This document shows, piece after piece, positions 23,096-31,696 of a stretch of 64,000 bases of DNA. The notes beneath the pieces are model-generated. The model saw only the letters and a program-made list of their open reading frames with translations. It had not been told where the DNA came from and made no database searches. The stretch covers positions 20,691,452 through 20,755,451 of the forward strand of contig OX235267.1 in assembly GCA_944472135.2 (NCBI GenBank), given 5' to 3'. The DNA comes from Trichobilharzia regenti. Its lineage: Eukaryota > Platyhelminthes > Trematoda > Strigeidida > Schistosomatidae. Both the position numbers and the translations under genes were made by a program. Position 1 is the stretch's first letter, and every line of letters begins with the position of its first letter.

Positions 23096-23414
23096 TGTCA
23101 GCCACGTCTCCTAAACCGTCAATGCCCAGCTCTTGCTACGCTCGGGCTCACACTGTTCCTTGAAGTTTCTCAGAAACGCTTAGTAATAACGGACGAAAAA
23201 ACCAAAACACCAATTGTTGACTCGAGGATTCTTTATTGTTACACCAACATATAAATTTTTATGGCTAAGGTTTCTGACGGTTTACTGCTGACTTCTTTCT
23301 GAACAGCGACCGATAAGACGATGACTGTCGTATTGATGCCTCCGCGAAAATTGGGGAAGTTGGTTTTGAGCAAACAACCAAGAATTGATCGTTCAATCTT
23401 CAACTCCATTGACA
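23096..23414 (-). repeat. BEL/Pao LTR, minus orientation, at the tail-to-tail junction
   Basis: About 319 bp, strongly similar in reverse complement to 21066-21436. In minus orientation it starts TGTCAATGG at 23414 and ends ...GGCTGACA at 23096. It is best read as the 3' LTR of copy B, truncated at its own 3' end where it meets copy A pol. A purine-rich stretch (aaggaaaaaaggg) lies just inside at about 23440-23452 and may be the polypurine tract. Confidence 0.8.
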
Positions 23415-24322
23415 CTCCTCGGCAAAAAAGGGATCCAACCCTTTTTTCCTTCACGACCAATACACGTTGACTTGGATGCCATTGCGAGAACCTGGGTCAC
23501 ACGGACAGAGCTGAAATGGAAAACAAACAGAAAAGCCAACACACCAAAGACATACCCACAGCACAATATCACACATCGATGACGACCTGCGCCCTCCAGT
23601 TAAAGGCATCCTCTTGACATCTTGCAACACAATCGCCACTTGCTAGAATGACTCTTGCAGAATGCAACGTGACCATGGCAGCACCTCACGATACTCTACG
23701 CTCATCCTCTTATCTACTCACTACCAATTACCACTGCGATCGCTTGTCACTCATTCTGCCTCAATTCCAGTAACGGTGACGTATGCGGGCCTCAGTCGTT
23801 TACACTCTCCCTCCCCGGCGTGTGTGACCACAGCTAACAATTATCTCCGTGTGCATGTCATTCTCACCAATAGCCTACCCGGCGTATACGACCGATCTGC
23901 TGTCCTTAGCATCAATCAATTCATTCACGGATGTAGAAGACTCGAAACAACTTCAGAAGTAATCCCGACGAAAATTTTAACAAAATTACGCAATAATAGT
24001 AAGATACGGAAACAACGAGTAAACACAATGAATCCAAAATACACCAATTGATATGACACACCACACATATATACAAACAGTACACATAACTTCACGGATC
24101 ATGTCTCGATGTTATTCCTTTGAAGGGTCGCCGGACTTATACCAGTACGCCTGCAACCTTTCACGTCCGTAGAAGTAGATGACCGTACACAAAAAAAATT
24201 ATCAACAGACAGATGAAAGATGATATCAATTCAGTATATACAACATGAACATATGTACAAAATCACACACCAAGCAAATTGGACTGCTCATTGATGTGCT
24301 ACCCTTTGAAGAATTGTAGGAC
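23415..24322 (-). other. 3' internal region of BEL/Pao copy B, unassigned
   Basis: Between the end of the long copy B frame and its LTR. It includes a perfect 9-bp stem with a 6-nt loop at 23424-23447 and a diverged direct repeat (about 24110-24165 versus 24291-24345). I see no integrase motif. A 129-codon plus frame at 23662-24051 is not convincing. Confidence 0.4.
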
Positions 24323-24345
24323 TTACAGCAGTACGCCTTCAACCC
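24110..24345. repeat. Diverged direct repeat, ~55-bp units about 181 bp apart
   Basis: The unit at 24110 (tcgatgttattcctttgaag ... cagtacgcctgcaacc) and the unit at 24291 (ttgatgtgctaccctttgaa ... cagtacgccttcaacc) align throughout with about 70-80 percent identity by eye. Some similarity continues outside the units. Confidence 0.6.
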
Positions 24346-26316
24346 TTCTCAGGTTGAAGCTCTGGGCTGGAAAATCGCTGCAGAGTTCATTTGCTGACTT
24401 CCTTCTATCATCTATATCCTCAAATCTGAATGGCAACACGCTCATGTCATTGTATCGTAGAATATAGATGACGAACAAACACACGACGTATCTGGTCAAC
24501 CAAGCGTAGGCACAGAGTAATTTACACCAAAGATAATAACATTCAAATAGTAACTTGAAACTAGAAATGCTTTTATTCGTGCAAGTCAATTTAACAATTA
24601 CTCTCTCGTTTACACTTGGCTTATCCTCACTAAACTGACCAATATCTTTCGTCTCTTCACACGGACTGATACTAGCATAGTCATTGCAGAAGGTACTAGA
24701 GTTGATGCGCTTCTGTTTCATTGTGGATGATAGCACCAACGACGACTGATTGATACCAGTTGATGAAGTTAGCGGTGGATCAGAAGCTGTTGTTGCTCGA
24801 CTTTCAGAAATTTGTCTACCTGCAAGACCACCACCACTGCTGTCTTTTACTATCAGCTCAGGTTTAGCACTAGCAGCTGATGATAGGTGGGCTACACGCT
24901 GATCAATCACGCTGACGGTCTCACAAGTATGCATGCCTTCTGCAACTGCGCCTGCATTTATTTCTACTTCACGTTCAAGTTGTACAGAAACTTTGTTCAA
25001 CTTAGCAGTAGTAGGCATATCCCTCATCTCATCATGATCAACCAAAGACAACTGTGAAGTATCATGATCATTATCACGAATATTCACTTTACCGTCAAGT
25101 TCATCATTTTCAAACTCTTTAATAACAGAAGTAGGCAATTTTCGTTCCTCCTCACTAATCCTAAAAGGTTTTATAACTTCACTCTGACTAGTAATACCTT
25201 GTAAATTTGTGGAGCCAGAACTGGACTCTGAATCAGCAACTCTATTCTGTGACACTCTATTCAACAATGGCTTACCAGTTGCAACTACAGACTTCTTCAC
25301 CGCACCGTTATCGTCACACAATTCGGAGTCAGGCCTGGAGTTTACATTTAGCTTATAACTGAACTTGCTCACTGGTTCACAGTTCACCTTTGTATGCACC
25401 TCTTGAAAACGTGTAAAACACAACCGTGCTTGTCTTGCATCTTGTAACTCATCTGTTGAGGATGTACTATGAAACCTGTTACACTCACTAGGCCTATATG
25501 CATTACTGGACATCATGGTGCCTTCTCGATATCCACCTCTCTGAGGCCTATTCGTCATCAATGATTGCGTTTTACCCTCAGACTGCTCTATTCTAGGGGT
25601 GAGATTCAATATACTGGCGAACTTGCTCATCGATTGATTGACACTATCTTTTACCAGTTTCAGGATATCATCAAACTTTGGCTCGATACCCTCATCCTCC
25701 ATACGGGAGCTCATCTTCACCCACTTCCTTTGCAGTCGAGTAGGTAGGCGTCTCGCCATTACTTCTAGTATAAAACTCGAGTTGAAGTCACTCATGCAAT
25801 TCATAGAAATCAAGGTATTCTTATAAGTCAAAAGATTATCGAAAAACTCAGTAAGTGCCTTGGAGTCATCTTGAAGTTGACTGCCGTTACCTTTGACAGC
25901 TTCGAATACGTTCCTTACAATCATTGCAGGTCTTCCAAACCTTTGACGTAATATGCTCATAGCCTCAGCGTATCCCTCATTAGGGGGCATGAGCTTACAG
26001 CACTGTATAGCTCTTGAAGCATCTCCAGTGCAATACCTCATCAAATACATCAATTTCAATTCATCACTTAATAAAATACTACTCAGCATGATCTCAAACT
26101 CCTTTACAAATTGTAAATAATCAGCCGGGTTTCCACCGAAACACCGTGTTCAAATTTAGGGAGTTTGATGTTCCTATTATCCCTGAACGGCGAAACAGTA
26201 ACATCAACCATGTCATGCTTAACATCAGACACATCGTTACAATTAACAGACAAGTCACCATGACTTACTTTCCTGTTTGCATCCAAGACGCTCTGTCCCT
26301 TCTTTGACCCAGGCAT
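24323..26316 (-). pseudogene. BEL/Pao copy B, gag plus a long fused open frame (588 codons)
   Basis: Minus strand. The first 70 gag codons (26316 to 26104) give a protein identical to copy A, including the same break at LIIYNL. The next frame (ATG at 26089, stop at 24323) is open for 588 codons. Its first 75 residues match copy A; then comes gag sequence deleted from A (ALTEFFDNLLTYKNTLISMN). A decayed zinc knuckle CFTRFQEVHTKVNC follows, with CCHC spacing but the second Cys changed to Arg. A polar region of about 250 residues of unknown function comes next, then a hydrophobic stretch (LLCAYAWLTRYVVCLFVIYI) that could be a membrane segment. I think it more likely to be a scrap of the pol region after RNase H, where BEL/Pao elements carry an AWxxRF-like motif. 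No RT, RNase H or integrase is present. Confidence 0.85.
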
Positions 26317-26391
26317 TGTTGAACTTGACCCAATTCCAAAAACGTTCCAGATATTGCTTGTTCAAAAGGACTTGACCGGCACCAGGAAAGA

Positions 26392-26823
26392 TGAACGGTG
26401 ACTATCCAAACTGTCACCAACTGTTCAAAACCGTCAAAAACTGACGCCGTACCGTCAGAAACTGTTAGCCACGTCTCGTAAACCGTTAATGCCCAGCTCT
26501 TGCTACGCTGGGACTCACGCTGTTCCTTGAAGTTTTTTAGAAACGCTTAGTAATAACGGACGCAAAATCCAAAACTCAGTTTGGCGACTCGATAATTCTT
26601 TATTTTAACACCAACATATAAAAATAGTAACTGAACTAAGGTCTGTGAACAAATATTACAATAATAAATCACAATATTACTTCTGACGGTTTTCTGCTGA
26701 CTTCTTTCTGAACAGCGACCGTTGAGACGATGACTGGTGTATTGATGCCTCCGCGAAAATTGGGGAAGTTGGATTTGAGCAAACAACCATGAATTGATCG
26801 TTCAGTCTTCAACTACATTAACA
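26392..26823 (-). repeat. 5' LTR of BEL/Pao copy B
   Basis: Reverse complement starts TGTTAATG at 26823 and is nearly identical to copy A's LTR over most of its length. A short segment has diverged, near ctaaggtctgtgaac at 26636-26650. The primer-binding-site-like TGGTGCCGG lies at 26376-26384. Its left flank is interrupted Ty3/gypsy RT. Confidence 0.78.
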
Positions 26824-28781
26824 GAAGCCTTTGAATGTTTGTTCTGCATCCCTGAGGCCGAACGGCATACGTGGAAATTCGAAAAGCCCGAAAGGCGTAA
26901 TGATAGGCGTTTTCGGAATATCTTCTGTTGCCATCGATATTTGGTTATACGCTTTAACCAAGTCGATTTTAGAGAATATAGTCGCGCCAGATAAGGTTGC
27001 CGTTAAGTCGTGTATGTGAGGCAATGAATAGCAGTCAGGGGTTGATTTGGCATTCACTCTCCGGTAATCACCGGTAGGTAGCTAATTATTGCTATCCTTG
27101 TTCGGTATCATATGAAGTGGGGATTCCCATGGGCTATTCGAAGGTCGAATGATCCCAAGGGTGAGCATATGTTCGAACTCATTTCCAGTGATTCTCAGTT
27201 TGTCAGGAGCAAGTTGTCGTGCTTTAGATGTCGTGGGCTGTCCTGAGGTAATGATGTGGTGCATAACATTGCCGGGTATGCGCGGTAGGTCGTTGGACGG
27301 GCAGTTAAGTTGCGGATATTTATCAACAATAGGTGGAAAGGTTGGATCAAAGATTACCTTTATCTCAACGAGTGACAAGCTGTGGCCTACGTAGATTATG
27401 CCTTCGATAGACAGACTAGTAGTATTATCAATCAGTCGTTTTCGGCGGACGTCTACGAGTAAATCATGATGATTAAGTAGGTCTGTGCCAATGATGGGCA
27501 TTGTGACGTCAGCGAGAAGGAAAATCCATCGAATAGGTTTGCGTAAACCTACGTTCAGATAGACGTATTTCCTACCAAAAGCTGCAATAGGTTTTCCATT
27601 TGCAGCCTGTAAGTTGAAGGTAGGTTCCTTCTGTCGATCTGCTGCTGTAGCAGGAAGGACGCTGACTTTGGCGCCTGTGTCGACTAAGTATCGAGTCTGG
27701 CTTATCACGCCATGGATGTAAAGTAGGTGGCTAGTGCCACCGGCTACGGTTGCCGCTAACGCGTGCTGGCGGGATATTTTCCCACAGACTTTGAGACACT
27801 TCCGAAGTTACAAGGCTTACGGCAACACTTCGCTTCTTGGCCATATGTGTTGTGGTACCAGAACCAGTCGGGGTTTTTCAGTGAACGTGGTTTGGACTTA
27901 GATCGACCACGTGAGTCCCTGAGTTGAGGAGATTTAGGACGACGGTTGGAGGAGTTAGAATGCATGTTTGACCTAAACATCTGCTGGATGGAGTTGCATA
28001 ACTCTATCATTGCAGTATCTGTAGTAATTTATTGTACTTGAAATATTAGATTTTCGAGATGACGGAATTAACGAATGAAACCAAAACTCAGAGAGGGCAG
28101 CAATCCGGAATTTGTATTTAGCGGAATTAGAATGCAATTCATATAAGAAACATATCAACAGTCAAAAGTAAGTATTTAAACAATACAGAGATAGAAATTG
28201 TCAATCACCACAGTATCCTTACTCGAAGTCCGCTTAGTCATCGAGCATATTTCGGGAACTGACCGTTTAGTTACTTCTAGAATTCTATCTGCATAAATAG
28301 CTAAGTCATCTATTACAACACCCTGAAGTGTCACAAGTACGGTCTGTACAGACTGTGGCAGCTTGGTTAAGAAGAGTTCTCTAAATAGTCCTTCGTCGAA
28401 CTGACTTTGGCCAATAACTTCTCTCATTCTTGTCAGCATGCTAACAGCTGTTTGATCCCCTGACTCGGTGTTACGAAATAATTCATCCAGACGTTGTCGA
28501 TCCGTGAGAACGTTCCTCCTAAAGAGGGATGCTTTGAGCAACTCGTACGACTTACTTACCTCAGGACTCGACATCTGGACAGTTACGCACTTGCTGAATT
28601 CCCGAGGTAGGGCGTGAATAACTGCAAGGAACTGTGAACGTTGATCGGTAATCCCATGCTCACAAAAATCTGTTTCAGCTATATGAAACCACGTTTCAGC
28701 GTTATCTGGCCAGTATCGTAGTAGCTGAATGGTTTTAGGAGTTGAGCAAATACGAATGACTTTGGGACTAGGATCACTCAT
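26824..28781 (-). pseudogene. Ty3/gypsy-type gag-protease-RT, truncated
   Basis: Minus strand. Gag starts MSDPSPKVIRICSTPK at 28781 and includes WPDNAETWFHIAETDF, typical of Ty3/gypsy gag. The frame stops at 28176 and resumes in the same frame at 28010 with a damaged zinc knuckle (WFWYHNTYGQEAKCCRKPCN). A frameshift near 27780 leads to the protease (YLVDTGAKVSVLPA, 27650-27700) and, past a stop at 27082, RT motifs DYRRVNAK, FSKIDLVKAYNQI and FPRMPFGL. RT ends abruptly at QTFKGF where the copy B LTR begins, so the YxDD box, RNase H and integrase are missing. At least one frameshift and two stops make it inactive. Confidence 0.9.
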
Positions 28782-29339
28782 GACGAAAAGTATATCGAAT
28801 AAAACATAGTACAGGAACGAATACAGCAAAGGGAACAAACTCACCGAAGTTTTCTGCGTATTTATCTAAGATGAAGTTCGCGGTTGGGCTCACCAGTTTA
28901 GAGGTTGACGGTATGGACGTTCGCGAACAGTATTGAGTATATTAACGCAAGATCTCATACTAACAACTTCTATCGTATTTGATTCTCGTGTACCGAAGGG
29001 AGAGCAAAACACTACAATTGATTGTCCAATTTACGAGATATATTTCGGACCAAATCGCGGAATGAAGCGGAAGCTAAGCTAGCTAGTTATCGTGCACGAA
29101 AGTGACACGACGGAGTACCGAATGGCGGGGATGCTTGACGAGAAGCCTTCAGCTAAACAATTCGACTTAAACTCTAAGGGTCAGCATCCAATGTTCACTG
29201 ATAATTCTTGTGTTCACGATGTAATTCTTCTCATAGACATAACCTATTCCTATGGTCAATAATTTTGGGGAATTATTTACCGCTACAAAGCCTACTATCA
29301 TCTTGGGACAATTGGACACCATGTTGAGATATGAATATT
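28782..29339 (-). other. 5' leader of the Ty3/gypsy element, LTR not delimited
   Basis: Upstream of gag on the minus strand. The reverse complement contains tggtgagcccaaccgcgaac at about 28877-28896, a possible primer-binding site, so an LTR probably lies to its right. With a single copy its ends cannot be set. Confidence 0.4.
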
Positions 29340-29408
29340 CCAGTCCATATCGTCTTCCTAGACTTTGAAAAAGCATTTGACACAGTTCGCCATGACTTCT
29401 TTGACTAA
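29340..29408 (+). pseudogene. Non-LTR RT fragment
   Basis: Encodes PVHIVFLDFEKAFDTVRHDF and then a stop: the classic RT motif with the first catalytic Asp (LDFEKAFD). A scrap of about 23 codons unrelated to its neighbours in phase, just before the 5' end of the CR1-like element. Confidence 0.65.
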
Positions 29409-29943
29409 ATAAGTCAGGAAGGTTTGGGGTAAGCCGCTTCTGTCTGTCTCTTACTTTGAATATCTTCGCAAATTACATCTATTATTATTCTCTTTTCTAT
29501 TGACGACGATCTCGGAGGACTAACTGATGAAAGGATCAGCTCCATTCACAATAATGTGCTTTTCCTCTCTAACCGGAAATATCCAATTTTGTGAATTATT
29601 CGTTTGGGAAACCTGATCTTCCTACCCGGCGAATTTTTATTCAACCATTTCTTCCTCACCGAGCCTGTGTGTGGTACTTCCCGCTGTCTCGAACTACTGC
29701 CAAAGCTTCAGGTGCTACTTCTGTAGCAACACCCTCCTCACTCTTTCAAATATACAGGACTTGTGGGTCTGTTACGTGATTGCTGTGAAACCGAATAACC
29801 CGAAAGTTACAGGTAAAGTCAAAAGCTTTTACTTTAATACTTTATCCTTCTTTTCTGTGCTCTCTATTGTCTTTTGCTGTAAGTCTATTGGACAAAATAA
29901 CAGTCTCTTATTATTTAATCACCAGTATTAATTTAGGAGTAAA

Positions 29944-31521
29944 ATGACAATAGATTCTCAACCTAAAATAAGTAATGGGACATCATACTCTGTAGTTACC
30001 AGGGCTTCAGCCAAACTAGGCAAACAGGAGAAGGTGATGGACTCACGCATACCGGTCCTGAAGACCAGGGCTAATATTCCCAGCTCGTACAGATTACCCA
30101 TGTCGCCACAGTCCTACAGTGAAGCTGTGCAAAGTCAGCCAAGTGGATGTGGCTCCACCCCTGTTAACACGACTAGGTTAACAGATCCGAGTGGGAAAAT
30201 TGCACTAAGTGAGAACTTCATAACACCCATCCCCATGGTAGACCATGAAACAAATAGGAAGGCCAAAAAGAAACGTTCACGACGTCGCAAGACGACAAGA
30301 ACGCTCCCCAAGAAGACAGACGACTGCAAGGTCTGTGCTTCTGTTGTCGAACAAGCAGACTCTGCTTTCGAATGTAACTTTTGCAACCGATGGGTGCATT
30401 GCAGATGCGACAGTGGGGTACCAAAAGCATATTATGACTTTATGCGTAAAAACCCATGCCAATGGTTCTGGTACATATGCCCGAGTTGCCGTCCTGATGT
30501 AGCCTCGCGTAGTCCTTTGAAAACTAAAGATGGCACAGAAGTAGCGGGGAAAAAGGTGAAAAGCTCGACCCCCACCAATCCGGAAGTTAGTACAAACGCG
30601 CGTAAACCGGGGATACCAAAATCCTCACCGGTTAAACTTGTAACTCTTGCCATAACCGCTCCAGACACAGAGGCTGGAGAACCACGGGTTTCCGTCGTTG
30701 GAAAAAGACCCCAACCGTCTACCAGTAATGCTGGCCATAGCACTGAGACACATAAAAATACCCAGTCGCACCAGTCAAACCAAAACGGTCTTAAAGGTGA
30801 TCACAAACGTGCGAGGACCGAGCCCAAGCCCACGGTTAGCAGATCAAATTGTGTAATCCTCTTTAATGTACCAGACTGTAGCAGTAGTCTGCTGAAAGAT
30901 AGGGCCCTATTTGATCAGGAACAGTGGTCCATCTTGTGTAGCACACTGGGTTTGGACATCCAACCAGTAAATCTATGCAGATTGTATAGGGGCACTGCTG
31001 CACCTGAAGGCAAACCATCCCCACTGAGGGTAACATTGGGCTCTACCGAGGATGTTGAAAAAGTGTTACTGGCTTCTCAAGTCCTTTCTATAGGGAGGGC
31101 CTGTAACATACGTGTTAAGCCAGACAGGCCGTGGAAGGAAAGACAAATGGCGAGGGAGTCGCCAGAGCTCATTCCTTCTGCCTCCATGGTTGTGCATGGC
31201 ATTCCCGAACTGGTAACTGGGAACGCCTGCGAAAAGCATTGTCATGATGTACAACAATGGAGATGGTTAGCATCCCAGATGGCCCTGGGAAGTTCAGGGG
31301 CTGTCTCTATTTATAGACTGCCTCGACCCACTCATCTTATGTCAATTAACTCGCCACGTCTGTTAGCTGTCAAGTTCAGCTCCCAAGACCAGTTGAATAC
31401 CGCTCTCCATAGATGGTACGAGACCAAGGACAAGGTCAGCAAACACATTCGCTGCTGCGAGAGCCGGCCTCGCACTCAAAGGAGAGAACAAAGCGTAGTA
31501 AAAAAAATCCTCAACCCCTAG
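29944..31521 (+). CDS. CR1-like ORF1 protein with PHD-type zinc finger
   Basis: An intact 525-codon frame. Residues about 127-182 form a C4HC3 finger: CKVC, then CNFC, HCRC and CPSC, with W and F at PHD positions. ORF1 proteins of CR1-clade elements often carry such fingers and bind the element RNA. Residues about 299-380 (SNCVILFNVPD ... PLRVTLGSTEDVEKVLLAS) look like an RRM-type fold, and a second similar half (ASMVVHGIPEL ... AVKFSSQDQL) follows. The N-terminus is basic (KKKRSRRRKTTR near residue 107). It is open throughout, although ORF2 next to it is broken. The PHD call is good; the RRM call is inference. Confidence 0.85.
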   Translation: MTIDSQPKISNGTSYSVVTRASAKLGKQEKVMDSRIPVLKTRANIPSSYRLPMSPQSYSEAVQSQPSGCGSTPVNTTRLTDPSGKIALSENFITPIPMVDHETNRKAKKKRSRRRKTTRTLPKKTDDCKVCASVVEQADSAFECNFCNRWVHCRCDSGVPKAYYDFMRKNPCQWFWYICPSCRPDVASRSPLKTKDGTEVAGKKVKSSTPTNPEVSTNARKPGIPKSSPVKLVTLAITAPDTEAGEPRVSVVGKRPQPSTSNAGHSTETHKNTQSHQSNQNGLKGDHKRARTEPKPTVSRSNCVILFNVPDCSSSLLKDRALFDQEQWSILCSTLGLDIQPVNLCRLYRGTAAPEGKPSPLRVTLGSTEDVEKVLLASQVLSIGRACNIRVKPDRPWKERQMARESPELIPSASMVVHGIPELVTGNACEKHCHDVQQWRWLASQMALGSSGAVSIYRLPRPTHLMSINSPRLLAVKFSSQDQLNTALHRWYETKDKVSKHIRCCESRPRTQRREQSVVKKILNP

Positions 31522-31696
31522 TCACACTACAGCGGTGCAGCACGGACGATGATAGCCAGTGTCATCCGAGTGCTCCAACTGAACTAGAAGAAAAAAACGC
31601 CAACAGGCCGGTTCCTGGGGAATCGGCCAACTAGTTCGTAGGATAACTCCTCAACCGATAGCCAATATCAAGTCAACTACCCCCCAATACGGGGAA

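Noticed and set aside
23662..24051. 129-codon plus-strand open frame
   Set aside because: It lies within the 3' part of the minus-oriented BEL/Pao copy B and has low-complexity Ser/Thr composition with no motif; treated as chance.
24323..24600. Hydrophobic C-terminus of the 588-codon frame as a retroviral-type envelope
   Set aside because: There is only one hydrophobic stretch, no signal peptide, no cysteine pattern and no furin-like site. An AWLTRY-like pol relic is more likely. Kept only as an open possibility in the findings.
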